From: Marasmius tenuissimus
Lineage: Eukaryota > Basidiomycota > Agaricomycetes > Agaricales > Marasmiaceae
Length of the DNA: 64,000 nt
Assembly (NCBI GenBank): GCA_029532415.1
Contig: JAQOTA010000069.1
Coordinates: 124,001-188,000 of the forward strand
Direction: 5' to 3'
Shown: piece by piece, positions 1 to 11,925 of the stretch
Numbering within the stretch: position 1 is the first letter of the stretch
How the letters are laid out: every line of letters begins with the position of its first letter
The notes under the pieces: model-generated
The model's input: only the letters and a program-made list of their open reading frames with translations
Databases searched by the model: none
What the model was told of the DNA's origin: nothing
Program-made: the position numbers and the translations under genes

Positions 1-1239
1 GATATAGAATGCCTGGACACGGGATGCGTTAAGGTTCTGTCCTCCTGATGGCTCGAGATTGGTGTCGTATGGGTAGTCGAAGGTAGGTCCGTTGGAGGAC
101 TGAGATGTGGTAGAGGTTTGAGTAGCCCTGAAGGCGATGGCGTTGTTGCCCCTGAGAGGTGGGTACTTTAGCAAACGATAGTCTTATGGGAAATAGAACG
201 TACGAAGTATCAGTCGTCCCGCCGTTTCCGGTATTATGCCATCCCAATGGTGAGGCCAGCTGATCCTCAGGATTGACGAGAACCTTGTAGCCGTCTTCGA
301 CACTGTATCCATCTATGGGTATAACATTGTACTTATCCGCGCAGCGTCAATATCACGGAGAGGGGAAGTGTGTTGCCAAAAACCCACTGTTGCATGAGCG
401 ACGAAGTCATTGACAGAGAGAAGTGACCCGTCGTGCGCATCGACAAAAACTTCAAACCAGGTCCCTTCCTCGGGATTCTTGACTTGAATAACGTGTGCGA
501 GGGCAACCGACCCGTCGGAGCGTGCGAGGTACTCCAACCCTGGGTCAACGTTGGTGATGTGGGTACCATCCACAGCATCTTCAGCGACCTTGATGGCCTC
601 CGCAACGCCAAATGTGGGCTCCGAGCTGGCAATATTCTCTACAAAAGTGTATGAAGACTTGGGGCACACGATGCCGAATGAGAGGACCACTTACTAGTTT
701 CCACGAACGAGGAGCCAACGGACACGAGCTTGCTGTCCTTCACTACTACATTCGCAACAGCGTTGGCGAATGGAATTCCCTCCTATGTGATTCGTTAGCG
801 ATACGGAACCTCGACGCGTAGATTGGACCCACATGTTGCTGCCTGATGTATCCAAAGTCAGCGTCGCCGGAGGAATAGCCCGACTGGAAGGAGAGCGCGG
901 AGGAATCGTTGATGTCGAAGTAAGATTGCAAGGCCGAAACGGTCGTTTGGTCGACTCCTGCACGACCCAAGAGGGATCGCGTGATCTTTGCGGTTTCGTC
1001 TCCGGTGCCAAAGGTCTTGAAGCCAAAATAAGGATAATGAACGGGCGGAGATTGATGTAACTCACCTTGAAGGTGCTCTTAGGATAGAAGCTCTCGACCT
1101 CGATTGCTCGCCGGCCAATAGTCCGTCTCCGACGCGTTGCAAGGTCATCGAGAGACGAGGGTGACGGAGCTCCTTCGGATAGCGAAGCGCAGGATATCGC
1201 GAGCAGAACAAAGGAGAGGATATTGGGAAACGAAGGCAT
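1..1239 (-). CDS. Fungalysin (M36) metallopeptidase, N-terminal part, cut by the window edge
   Basis: Secreted zinc metallopeptidase precursor that degrades extracellular protein. The ATG at 1239 opens a signal peptide ending near ASLSEGAPS. The spliced product then carries the fungalysin propeptide: a Y/F-P-K-S-T-F motif, TFGTGDET, GSSFVET/KNIASSEPTFG, and the FTP-like segment ALAHVIQVKNPEEGTWFEVFVDAHDG (about residues 190-215). It continues into the start of the peptidase domain (YNVIPIDGYS, then SPLGWHNTGNGGTTDT followed by GNNAIAFRA). At least five short GT-AG introns join without a stop. The HExxH zinc site lies beyond base 1, so catalytic competence cannot be judged. A TATA-like box sits 58 bp upstream. 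Family assignment is firm from the propeptide motifs; exact splice positions are by eye. Confidence 0.9.
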
Positions 1240-2164
1240 TCCGTGTGTACCAGTGGGCGTGAAGATTCTGGTGAAGTTCAGACCTGTGTGGCATCGTTTA
1301 TATCCTGCGAAGTGCTTTGATCCTGCTTGATGACGGTTGATCAACTCAATACTTTTACTTCGCGAAACCGACTTTAGGTTCCTGATTCACTAGGGCCATC
1401 CTCCGAGTGCAGCTGCGGAATTTGCGCAGTCCACAAGTACACCTCCTTCGTTACCCTTGCTCACTTGGGATTGACCCTGCCTGGCCCTGCGTCGGTAAAC
1501 GTTCAGGATTTGACTAGGGAGACGACGTGGGACGTAGGATAGTGGCTCGATATTCGACTCACCTTTCAATCGCCAGAAATGGCCACATGAGTTTCAACAA
1601 CGAAAGTTACCAATTCTGGGGCACCTACATCATCTAACAAGATTTCCAACTCGGAGGAACCTGGGGGATTGAAACCAGGGAAACGCGTGGAAACGCCCAC
1701 GCTCCTAAAGTCAGGGCCGTGCTCTTGGCAAACCGTTGTACGTGAGACGTTGCATGAGGAAGACCTGAGAAGACCTCGGCCGCCTGAGCGTCGAGCAGTG
1801 GAAGACGTCGACATCCTCAAGCTTGAACGAAAATACTAAAGCAGCAGCAGAACCAGAACTAACATTCGCAAGAGCACCCCGAGACTGTGGTCACTGTACT
1901 GTTGGGCCAGTCGAAAAGTCCATTTGAACTTGATCATACAGTCGCGTATGTACAGCGTAGTACTGGCAGCTGGCATCGAGAAAGATTTCGAAATTCCGGT
2001 GATGTCGGTTTCAGGACAAGTTCCTTCCCGTGGTCAAGGCCATCATCCGCCGTCATTACGGAAGTTGCCGAGGTGCCTGTCATTCAGCCGAGAGCAACGT
2101 CGAAGATTCCCACAGTCCCTTTTTCTCTTCTCAACCCTCATCGTCCTCGACGTCCGACTTAGCC
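1240..2164. other. Intergenic, divergent promoter region
   Basis: Separates the divergent fungalysin and Kre9-like genes. Apart from the TATA-like box near 1300 I see no conserved coding pattern. The short open frames at 1566-1820 and 1887-2229 show no domain or splice logic. Confidence 0.5.
1297..1303 (-). promoter_or_regulatory. TATA-like box of the fungalysin gene
   Basis: ATATAAA on the minus strand, 58 bp before the start codon at 1239. Confidence 0.5.
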
Positions 2165-2965
2165 ATGCACTTCGCTCCCGCCTTCGTTACGCTCTCTACT
2201 CTCGTCACCTACGCTGCTGCTGCTGCTAGCGGTGTTGGGCCGAAAATTACTGTCCCTAGCAAGGACAATTGGTGGGGTGAGTTAAATACTCGGCTCTTCG
2301 TCAAGTTCTTTTTTCTTCGGCTTGTTGACATTGCCCTCTCTTTCTTAGTTGCAAAGTCCTCGAACGTCCTTACGTGGGACTGCAACAACTCTCAGCGCAA
2401 CAACTTCACTGTGATGTACGCATTGGGCTTTCTTTTTCCGGGTTGAGCAAATGTCTGACTTGGGTGAAACTGTTAGCATCACGAACCCGAATCCTGCCAC
2501 TAAATTGAACAACGGAGGATTGGCTTTGTGCGTGACCCAGTCTTGGTGCCTTGAATGGTCATTAACAGTTGGTTTTGGCCCACAGCATCGCTACGCAAGA
2601 GAACTCGCAATGCACGAAAGAAATCACCCAGTTGCAGTCAAGCCAGGAGGCAGCTACTGGATACAAAATTTTGTTCGCCAACCCTTTGAACAACTCCGAC
2701 GTCAGTCACGCCACACACTGATAGTCTCTACACCATCTGACGCCTCCCTTACCTATAGGTTTACTCCGAATCTGAGGAATTCGAGATAAAGCCTCTCGGC
2801 TCGGCTTACCCTTCATCCTCCAGTGCGGGCTCCACGCCCACGGGCTCTACTTCTGGTCAAGCCGCTCAGTCTACGGGGGGCGGAAACGGTGCGGCTTCCT
2901 ACAAAGCCTCGCTTGGCTACGGATTTGCTGCCGTCGGTGCATTGGTTGGGCTGCTTGCTGCATAA
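2165..2965 (+). CDS. Kre9/Knh1-like secreted GPI-anchored cell-wall protein
   Basis: Predicted wall or membrane protein of the Ser-Thr-rich GPI family (Kre9_KNH domain); family members are linked to cell-wall glucan, but the exact role is unknown. The product opens with a signal peptide (MHFAPAFVTLSTLVTYAAAAA). The single beta-sandwich domain contains ITVPSKDNWWVAKSSNVLTW, VIITNPNPATKL and GYKILFANPLNNSDVYSESE, ending in FEIKPLGSAYP. A Ser/Gly-rich linker follows, then a hydrophobic C-terminal tail (GYGFAAVGALVGLLAA) typical of a GPI signal. Four introns (about 2277-2348, 2415-2473, 2532-2583 and 2701-2758) join cleanly, all GT-AG. The length of about 170 residues is normal for the basidiomycete family. 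Confidence 0.88.
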
Positions 2966-3875
2966 GCATGTGTAGCTACCGGGATCTCATTATGACTAGT
3001 CGACCTCTCGTCTGCTGACTTTTTGGACACTTTTTACCTTTTCATCTCAACTCATCTATGACTCCTCGTGCTTTGGACTTGTTGCTAGGCCCCCTTTTCG
3101 TTTAGGTACCTGTTACAACCATGTGGATACCTTTGCGACTGCCGCTGCTTGTCACCTTCCTCTCTTTAATATGATACATTCTTTTGGATCGCAAAGTCAA
3201 AGTTCCGACACGTTCGAGTTCACGGCCCTGAACACCTTGACGCAGAGGGCATGTTGCATGCTGCCGGCAGGAGTTTTCTATGGGTACGTTGGTCTTACCG
3301 GTATTGATTAATGACTGTTGATCGAACGACACAACCGTCCAGGCTCCTGAAGACCCCGATTGCTTTGCGCCTCGCGGCTGGTGGCCACACACATGTTTTC
3401 AACGTGCTTGCTTTGTGGGTCCACAGTTGGGACGTTCACAATCCCGTTTTGTCGAGCCCCTTGTTTTAAACATGGACAAATTGTATAAGCGACGCCCGAT
3501 AAAGATCGACGTTCTCATGAAATCGCTTCCTTGGTAGTTACTATTGATCACTTTCAACTACCGACTACTGCTGGCCAGCGAGCACGAGTGTCATCTGCTC
3601 GCCAAACGCCCACATCGCGGGGTACAATTCAAATTCTGGCGCTTATAAGCGCACGCTCCCGACAGTCCTTGTTCTCGATTTGCGGGTCGTTGTTCTTATC
3701 GTCTGGCAATGTAGGCGCAAGCTCACAGAATTGGGGAACCGCGTCTTCGTTTGTGTGCTTGCAGTTTGTCATATAAGTAGGTAAGTTGTCTTGCGGTTTG
3801 GTATACTCTGTCTTGCTTTCTTTTTTCAAGTCCTCTCCTCCTCTATCTCACAACGAAACTACGACGTTCGCGAAA
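2966..3875. other. Intergenic, no gene seen
   Basis: 3' flank of the Kre9-like gene and upstream region of the small membrane protein. Short open frames on both strands lack any recognisable motif. Confidence 0.5.
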
Positions 3876-4436
3876 ATGTTCCGCAAACAAAACGATAGCG
3901 CCAGCCAGCCCAGTACCAAGTTGAAGACCGAAACCGAGACGAGCCCGCCAACGTCCGTTGACGCCACTTTCGACAGTCTCCACCTTCCTCAATGGGAATG
4001 CACGACTTCGGTACTCCGTTCAGACGATTCGCGGTCAACAAAATTTTTGGGACCTTCGGAGCCGAGTTCATGCAAAGACCTCGACCCGTTACCTGCGCTT
4101 TTCTTCAAATACGGATTTTGTAAGTTCTCCGGTCTGTCGTGACGTTCAATCTAGCTGACAGAGCCCCTCCCCATGTTTAGTCTTCCTCTCTTCTGGGTGT
4201 TTGGTGCCTTGATTCTGAGGCGTCCTTTCTCGCCTGAGCCTTCAGTAGACCTGGAGAATGGAAAATGCAGGGAATGGACGAAGGGCGAAGTGGAGGTGCA
4301 CGAGCGGATACGGATTGAAGAGAGGAAATGGGGTAGGAGGTGTTTGTGGGCACTCTTGACGCTTACTCTATTGACTCTAGTCTGCATAGCTGCTGGCTTG
4401 TCCGTTGGTCTGACTCTTGGCCGACGCGAAAGGTGA
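3876..4436 (+). CDS. Small single-pass membrane protein, copy 1 (possible frameshift)
   Basis: I do not recognise a function. The protein has a polar, Ser/Thr-rich N-terminal half (MFRKQNDSAS..., with LPQWECTTSV), a conserved LPALFFKYGF, then PLFWVFGALIL. An acidic/basic helix follows (WTKGEVEVHERIRIEERKWGRRCLWAL), and a C-terminal transmembrane segment ends in GLTLGRRER. A full-length paralogue lies on the minus strand at 18777-19309, with the same intron in the same place. In this copy the obvious donor (after 4119) and the acceptor at 4180 do not keep frame: the second exon is one base shorter than in the paralogue. Use of a later donor at 4139 (42-nt intron) would rescue it. It is therefore either a recent pseudogene, an assembly error or an altered splice form. 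Confidence 0.6.
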
Positions 4437-5317
4437 GGGGAACTTGAAGCTTGGAGCTTGAAGGACCCCTCATGAATATCCTATCTACATTTCCTTTCCC
4501 TTCTCTGTAAAACACACCCGCTCGTTATCATGGTCCTTTCTTGTTTCTTTTTTTTTCTTGCACCAGACCCTTCACTATTAAGTGTAGCATACCTGATACC
4601 CTCATTTTTGCCTTTCAGACGACTCATCACTTGTAGCATACTCCTTCGCTTTCCGTTCTGTGTTTCTATTATTCCAACCATTATTTCACAACAAAATTAG
4701 ATCCGTAATCTGTACTGCAGCATCCTACCTTTCCTTAACTTCGACGTTCTACTGAACACTGGCAGTGGTCGGACGACATGGCATTGGTGAGCATGAGAAT
4801 TGACGGATAGACGTTCCGAAGCGGCCCGAAGCTACAGAGGCTTGAGCCAATCCCGCAAGTGACAAATCGAACTCGGTCCAAACTCAGTCTCTTGCTACCT
4901 AGATCTCCGATGCGCTGGAACTTCAACTGCCACTTACGACCGTTATCGGTTAGCACTCTCTGGCTTTGATAGAACTCTGCTTCGTATCAAGACGCACCTT
5001 AGTTTCTCACCGATAAACACTAAAGAGTATTTGTGCGCACTGATAACGAAGTGAGTGTCAACCTTTCTCGATCTATTGCAAGCCACTGACGCCCTTTCTA
5101 TCCTCCAAGTCCCGCTTTACCAGGCTATTTCGGGCTAAATTATGGGAGACAGCATTGTCGACCAAATTGTGCTAGTGCAACACCGTCACTGCCTCGACTT
5201 AGAATGAGGTCTAAACCAACCACATGAACGCACGGTCACCCTTTCCCCCATCTTGGCAAGGCCTACATCAACCTTGCTTCAGCCTCCAAAATCTGAAATG
5301 CTAAGCATTCATGATTG
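4437..5317. other. Intergenic, no gene seen
   Basis: About 0.9 kb without a supportable coding pattern; it includes the upstream region of the NACHT gene. Confidence 0.5.
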
Positions 5318-7950
5318 ATGCTTCTCAGAGAAGGAAATAGAACGCAGGGCAACCGCCACACGAGAATCCAGAACGTGAACTATGGAAGAGATCAGAATGT
5401 TCACAATGGAGGAGGTGACTTTATTGTTGGAGGGGAGATCACCAACGTCGGGGGAGGCCTTGTGCAAAATTTTATTGCAGCGGGCTCCAAAGGTGCGTCT
5501 ACACCTTGTTTGTTAGTGAGAGACGAGTCTGATAGAGCTTTCGTAGCCCACCAAGGTCTATGGAATGCCATCGGGGGTGTAGGGGGTTCCCACAAGTCTG
5601 AACAGCAATTTTACAGAGGACAATGTCTCAAAGGAACCCGCGAGATGGTTCTCGGAGCCATTCATGACTGGAGAACGTCCGCCACGCACTCTCCTCCGAT
5701 ATGTTGGCTCTCGGGCGCTGCAGGGGTTGGCAAGTCGGCCATTGCGATGACCGTTGCCAAATCATGTGAGGACGACGGACTTGCTGCATCTTTCTTCTTC
5801 TTCCGTTCAGACCCAAAGCGGAACAACCCCTCTGCCCTTATGTTGACCATCGCCCACGGCCTCGTAACGAACATGCCGTTCGCTAGAACCTTCATAAACC
5901 GGAGAATTTCTGACGATCCGACAATACTGGAGGCGACGCTGGAGGAACAATTCCAAGATCTTGTTCTGAAGCCTTCCCTGCGCTGGAAATGGCTGAAGCG
6001 GCTCTTGGCCAATCTATCACTCACATCGAAGGAATCACGTCTGGTCATCATAGATGGCCTGGACGAGTGTGCCGACGACGAAACCCAGCTTCGCATCCTA
6101 TCGATTATTCTCTCTTCATACGAACAATCACCACGCTCGCCGCTGCAGTTTCTCATCTGCAGTCGGCCTGAGTCCTGGATACGGGAGGCTTTTGAAGCAA
6201 GATCTCTCCATCAGATCACCAAACCTATCGTATTAGACGATAAGAACTCTCTAGCGAGTCGAGATATAAAGCGATATTACCTCCATCAATTCGAACAGAT
6301 ACGCAGAGATCCGAAATATGCTCGCGTTCGCTTTCCAAAACCATGGCCGTCGGTAGAGAATCTGGTGCGGTTGGTTCGAAAGGCTTCAGGCCAGTTTGTC
6401 TACGCCGCGACCGTGATCAAATTCATCCTGCTTGCTTATCACAATCCCATCACTCAGCTTCGCATCATCCTTGACTATACTCCCCAGAATCACTCATCCA
6501 ACTCGTCATTCTCCGAGTTAGACCGTCTCTATCACATTGTATTCTCCATCAATCCCAACCACGAGAAACTACTCTCCATCCTGGCTGCGATCATATTTGT
6601 CGATCCCTATGTCTCGCCTACTCCGATGTTCGTTGAATTCTTGCTTAACCTTCCTTCGGGAGACGTGGATCTGACGCTACGTGCGATGCACTCGGTACTC
6701 GACGTTCGAGGTGGCAGAGATGCAATTCGTGTCTTTCACATCTCGTTTCGTGATTATATCCTCGATGAGACGCGTTCTGGTCCTTTCTGCATAGATCGTG
6801 CAGCCCAACGCGATTTAATTACACAAAAATGGTTGCAAGCTCTCTCTGTCGACAAAGTCAAAAAGTACAAGTAAGAGCATATGCTTAGTTTCATGGAGTA
6901 GTATCCTCATTGACTTATCTTTATGTGCCAGCCTTCGCCAACTTTCAGATTATAAGATTCATAAGTTATTCTCTAGTTGCGCTCGTGTCTGTTCAAAGAT
7001 CCCCAAACCTAGCCAGGGTTTGCTGGAGGATCTCCGGAATGTGGACCTTGCGGCATGGTATTTCTGTCGCCTCTCTCGTACGGCGCCTGACCAAGGGCAC
7101 AGGATGCGGTGCCCATCCTGGCGTGAAGTGTTCGACGACATGGTATCTTACTTGAGAGACCTTGTGCGTGGCCTTAATTTCTGTTTGGCGACTATCAACG
7201 TCGTTCAGATCTCCCTTTTCGCTACTGACCACGAGCGTCTCTAGACTGTCCCAGTTGACCCAAGGCTACTTGATCGTTTCCGAAAACGACCAAGGCAATT
7301 TCATCTCCGCATACCAAATTCTGGGTCTCCCGAGACTCTACGTGACATATGCCGCTGCGTTATCTTGAACGCTACCGGTTGTCAATGGGGAGGTTCTATG
7401 GTGAACCGCGCGGAAGAAGCCTTCGCCAGCTATCTCGAGCGTGTGATTATCCTCCCAATTCATCTCACAAGCTGCTGTTGTTCCGGTTCTACCAAGGAAG
7501 GCAGTCACGACACTTATCAACGAGTTTGCTTGAGGACGGTCCAGGCCCTCATCTACAATGATTCACACCCCAATTGGAGGCCCGACATAGATGCATCTAA
7601 ACTGGGTGCTCTTATCGATTCGTCATTACTCCAGCATTGTGAAATCAGACCCGAGCTTTTCTCCATGTGCCGCACTCTTTTTTTGTGGGCACGTCCTTTC
7701 CCAAATATTGAGAGGTCCGAAGAACGTCGAAGGAGATTGCTTCAATGGCTGGCGGTACGTGTTTTCAGCTTTAGAATGGTATATCCCTTTTGACTTGGAT
7801 GTGTATGTCCGTTCTTGATAGGATTGCCCGAGTGCGTATGCACCTCAGGCCGAGGCCTTGATTTCGTTGGTGGAGTCACTTTTCGCTCAATCAGCGAAAT
7901 CATCCAAATTACCGGCCCAGAGCTCTCTGCCTTACAAGGGGCCATCTTAA
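5318..7950 (+). CDS. NACHT-type STAND P-loop ATPase (fungal NLR-like)
   Basis: Signal-transduction ATPase of the NACHT/STAND class; fungal relatives act in non-self recognition and programmed cell death, and this role is inferred here. The ATG at 5318 gives MLLREGNRTQ. Residues 15-50 are Gly/Asn/Val-rich with pseudo-repeats (QNVNYG, QNVHNGGG, ITNVGGG). CLKGTRE...IHDW precedes the Walker A motif GAAGVGKSA (about 133-141) and FFFFRSDPKRNNP. Walker B is LVIIDGLDECADD (about 242-254), followed by LQFLICSRPES (sensor 1-like) and the usual winged-helix region with HISFRDYI near 470. After an intron near 6871-6927 the helical C-terminal half continues in three further exons and ends AEALISLVESLF...YKGPS at 7948-7950. 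I see no WD40 or ankyrin repeats, so the sensor part is short or atypical. Downstream splice choices are less certain. Confidence 0.85.
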
Positions 7951-8519
7951 GTAGTTATCGACCGCCAAAACTTCTGGAATTCGCTGGGATACAATCCCCA
8001 GAACAACACATCTCGATATTCTCTCACTTGCGCTCCAGGTTTCCCCCCTACTTATCTTATTCACTTTCCTCTTCTGATTCTACAGAGCCTTCGGACGGGT
8101 GATTCGACACTATCCCTCGTCGACTAATTTTAGCTTATCTTTCTCATCGTGCAGCCGTTTTTCGTTGTTCCGCTGTCTACTATACATGCTAGGGACTTTA
8201 TTCTATCATGGGTTCTTACTCTAGTCCTACGACTCTCGATTTCAGTACCTACATGGAGACGAACCTTACCTGCCTCCGACAATCCGATGAAGGGGAGGAT
8301 TCGGAGTAGCACTGGCTAGTGGCGCGTGTATTACGGATAATCAGAATAAGAGTGTCTTGTACCAGGCATAGAGAATAGCTAGGTGTAACCTAGGATACTG
8401 TGAAAGCCCGCTGGGGAGAGGAATCTGGAAATGGTTCAGCGTCTAATATCAGAAATAAGATTAAGCGCCAGTTCATTACTTCAGCTCGAAGCTTGACTTG
8501 GACCACCATCATCTGCTCC
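7951..8519. other. Intergenic, no gene seen
   Basis: 3' region of the NACHT gene and upstream region of the F-box gene. An in-frame extension to 8400 exists before the chosen F-box start but has no domain content. Confidence 0.45.
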
Positions 8520-9888
8520 ATGTTCCCCGTTGAACTCGTTTTACACTCACTCTCTTTCTTTCATGCCGATGAAGATAAGGATACATTGAGAAGTTGTTCA
8601 CTCGTCGACTCTTCGTGGCGTCAGGTTGCACAAGAAATCCTGTTCAAACGACTCACATTGAAGTTCAATAATACCACTCGACATGAGGATTATCAAGAAA
8701 TATCGACCCTCGCTGTGCAATCATACGAGAGGCTCATTGGACTTCTCGATTCTAATCCACTTCTGGCTACTTATATCCATCATCTTGCTCTCTTTCGTTT
8801 TGAGAAGGTCCCGGCATCAGTATGGGACCGGGAAGAATTGGTGCGACAGCAGGAGAAAGAGAAGGACACCATTTTTCGGCTCTTACAGCAGCTGAAGAAC
8901 GTGAAATACCTCAAATTATTTCATTCTGGTGACCTCGATGGGATACAAGCTGCACTGCACCACATTTTCCAACAACCCACACTCAGCCGAGTCGAGATCT
9001 CTTTCGCGCGTTTTCCATCCATCGCAGACTTGCTACTTCTCCTCATCTCTGCCAGCAATCTCGAGCATATTAATCTCTCGAGTGTCGGGTTTGACAGCCG
9101 TAGAACGTTGCCTGCAGAAGAGACGACAAAGATCGCCCCAGCCCATACCATTCATCCCGCGAGTTTACACTTCAACCTCTTCCCAATCGACCACATCACG
9201 GCGTTTTTCAGTGAACCTCATTGCCCGATAGACTTCTCGAATCTGCAGACGTTGAAGTTGCATCGGTCTAAGCTGTTTGATTACGACACGACCGCCAAGC
9301 TCCTCAGCCTTGTCGGTCACAACCTACGAGACTTGGAGCTCCTGGGGCCTGACAGGGTGGCAGAAGGTCCGCATATGAAGCTTTAAAACGGACTTTATTC
9401 TCATACCCGTTCTCACAGATAAGGATAACCTTCATCTAGGCTACACGCCCAATCTCCGATCGCTCAAATTGATCAATCTGCGCCAGACTGTCACTTACCA
9501 TTCGGTCCCCTGGATCCAATCCCTGTTTCCCTTGTCAGTCGCAGAGAAATCTCCCATTACACCTCACCTTCGAAATATCTCCTTAGAGGTCGTCACCGAC
9601 GTCTCGAACTCTATTCTGAGAGCAGTTGGCCCCGCTCTTTGGACTCATTGGAGGAGTGTAGACGCGCTGTTCTCTTCCAATGCATCAAGCCTTCTCGATT
9701 TCCCATTCCTCGAAAGGCTACAGATGGTCGTCAGCACTCCGAGTGCACCTCTGGAGCCTGACCTGATAACAGCCGTACTGGAGCAGTTTCCCGAACTGGC
9801 GGGGGCGGGAAAGTTCTCGTTGGAGACGACCTACTTCGAGATGGCGGCTTCCACGGCTCTGATGCGTTTACCTGCCATGTCTATCTAG
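8520..9888 (+). CDS. F-box protein with leucine-rich C-terminal region
   Basis: Probable substrate adaptor of an SCF ubiquitin ligase. Residues 1-45 form the F-box (FPVELVLHSLSFF, then SCSLVDSSWRQVAQEILFKRLTL). The rest has spaced leucine-rich segments (VKYLKLFHSGDLD, SNLEHINLSSVGF, NLQTLKLHRSKLF, NLRSLKLINLRQ) as in Agaricomycete F-box proteins. A stop near 9384 is avoided by a 52-nt GT-AG intron (9367-9418), which restores the frame exactly (AEG/DKDNLHLGYTPN). The start at 8520 places the F-box at the N terminus; an upstream ATG at 8400 is possible. The target is unknown. Its position directly downstream of a NACHT gene may be chance, because both families are highly expanded in these fungi. 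Confidence 0.8.
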
Positions 9889-10623
9889 TTGATGCACCTA
9901 CCGGTACAGTCGGATTGTTACATAGAATGTCTTCAGCAGTCACAACTCTGGTGTCTGATTGGGGGATACAACTCAGCATCACGTTTAGAGAGATAATCGT
10001 TGGAATCTGGAGTTCTGGTTATGGGTGCGCTCGCAGTCCTCCGGAGTCCGGACAATATGAGGGCAACTTCCCCAACTACAGCTCTGTGTGAGTACCTCCA
10101 CTCGATCGTTGATCAGCTCCATTCGTTTTGGATGGGTAGACCTCGATGCGGATATAGATGATGAGCAATAATGATACTTCATCCTGATGTTATCGCCGAA
10201 GGCACATTGTCCTACTGATGAGGTCTCGTCAGGAGCGAGAGTCGCTCGATAAAGCGGGATGGTGTACGATTGGTATTCGAACTGGGTGGTCTCTCACCAC
10301 CTGGAAGCACATACGATTTTGACCTTGGACAGCAATGTACGTGCGGGGGCAGGATGGCACGCCTCCGGTCTCAAAAACCATTCGACCTGGGTCGTTCTCG
10401 CCTGCCGATAGCTCATCTCACCAGGAAGAGTTTTGATGCGAACGATCGCACCGGGTATTCACTAGGATTTGGACCAGCGAATTGAAGTTCAAATTTCACG
10501 TCCTTCCGGTAGTGACCAACATCACTACCCGTTTATATATTCAGCCCAATATGACTCTATCTGTGCCTGACTATCAGTAAGCGCTTCAGTAACAAAGGCT
10601 CATCGACCCTGTGTATGGACGCG
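9889..10623. repeat. Intergenic with an orphan copy of the GPI-family 3' flank
   Basis: No gene. Between about 10080 and 10430 the sequence resembles the 3' flanks of copies A, B and C below (the CTCGATCGTTGATCAG...CATTCGTTTTGGAT segment, AATGATACTTCAT, GGCAGGATGGC). No coding copy precedes it. I infer a lost or rearranged additional family member. Alignment is by eye only. Confidence 0.4.
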
Positions 10624-10630
10624 TATAAAT
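10624..10630 (+). promoter_or_regulatory. TATA box of GPI-family copy A
   Basis: TATAAAT, 85 bp upstream of the ATG at 10715. Confidence 0.6.
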
Positions 10631-10714
10631 ATGGAGGGGTGTACACGGTAAAAACCAACTGCATTTACCCCTTGACGTTCCCCCCACCCAGGCCCACGAA
10701 AACGAAGTGAAAAC

Positions 10715-11444
10715 ATGAAATTCGCCGCCTTTGGTTTACTCAGCCTGATTCCTTTACTAGGTGAGTTCTTAAAAGCTTCTTCAAGCAATATTCTTCATTC
10801 CCTCGCTCAATTTTCAATGCCACTGCAGCACAAGCCGCCGATGTCACCCTTGTCCAATTTGTCCCGCCGGATACCGAAACCACTGATTCGAGAGAATTTC
10901 AAACCGCGACAACTGCGACTGACGGGTTCATTGTACCGATTGGAACGAATGGTGCAGAGACCACATACGTCTTGAATATTGAGGATACGACAGCCATCAC
11001 GACGACCATAAGTGGTGTCGCCACAACTTCTTCGTCAAGTTACCTGAGCGCAAGTGCGTGAGATCCTTCTACAATCCTCTCTCCTTTATCTGACATGCTC
11101 TTTTCTTACGGCCAGACACCATTGTGGCCTCCGCCTCTGGCTTCAAGGGTAATAAATTGGGAGGATGGGAGACCATTGATTGTCGCTATACTGGTGACAA
11201 AGTTGGAGAATGCGCGTATGTTGTTATCGACGAAGGTCAAGTGACGCAGACGGCCACCATCACCGGATCGCCTGTGGCGCTTATTGTTCCTGTCTCCGAG
11301 AAGTCTGGAGGTGCTGCCCCAACGACTACCGGAAGCGGCGGCGGAAGTGGCAATGGAAACAACGGGGCGATGGGCATTGCACCTGGAAAGATGTTCGCAG
11401 GTGTGATCGGAGGCTTGGTGATGGGTGCATATGCGGTTCTCTAG
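10715..11444 (+). CDS. Small secreted GPI-anchored protein, family copy A (intact)
   Basis: Function unknown; predicted surface-anchored protein of about 190 residues. The signal peptide MKFAAFGLLSLIPLLAQA is split by an intron after L15. The mature part has FIVPIGTNGAETTY and TTTISGVATTSSS, then after a second intron the core NTIVASASGFKGNKLGGWETIDC, RYTGDKVGEC (the two conserved Cys) and VALIVPVSEKSGG. It ends in a Gly/Ser/Asn linker and a hydrophobic tail MFAGVIGGLVMGAYAVL suited to GPI attachment. Both introns (about 10760-10830 and 11054-11115) are GT-AG and keep frame. Four relatives (B-E) in this window share the same three-exon plan and motifs. No match to a named domain is evident to me. 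Confidence 0.85.
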
Positions 11445-11925
11445 AGAGACCGGCGCTTCCTCGGACACAGGGCGTTTCTTGGGTTTATGGGTACCACTCG
11501 ATCATTAATCAATCACATTCGTTTTGGATTCTGGAATAGTGCTTTTGCATCAGCTTGAGCGTTGGGTAGTCTCTTATGCGGCGGATAGAGGATGAGCACC
11601 AAAGATGTGTCACGAACGTTTCGTCAAGAAGAAGCACTAGACAACAGAGAGGGATAGTCCACGTCCCGTATCCCAAGTCTGAACTGGGTTAAGACGTTGA
11701 CCATTAAGACGATTTCGACCCTTTCACGGAATGGACCAGGCATAATCGCGGTCGCCGCAGTCATCATTCATACACCAGTGATGTAGTGATGGCGGGGCGT
11801 CCTGCCAAGTTCCAACATAAGTAAGACATTTACGTCCCGCAATTACCGCTGCAACCTCCCAGCCAAGTTCAATTGAAGTTACATTAGCTTTCATTCTCTT
11901 GCTCAACCGTCAACTTATACTGTAG
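11445..11925. other. Intergenic between copies A and B
   Basis: Contains the 3' flank of copy A. From about 11750 it matches the upstream flank of copy C. No gene. Confidence 0.45.

Noticed and set aside
1566..1820. 84-codon minus frame upstream of the fungalysin gene
   Set aside because: No signal, domain or splice continuity; lies in a divergent promoter.
5315..5317. Start of the NACHT protein at 5315
   Set aside because: That codon is TTG; the first ATG in frame is at 5318.
9367..9418. Stop codon and frame change in the F-box gene read as a pseudogene
   Set aside because: A 52-nt GT-AG intron with matching phase removes both.
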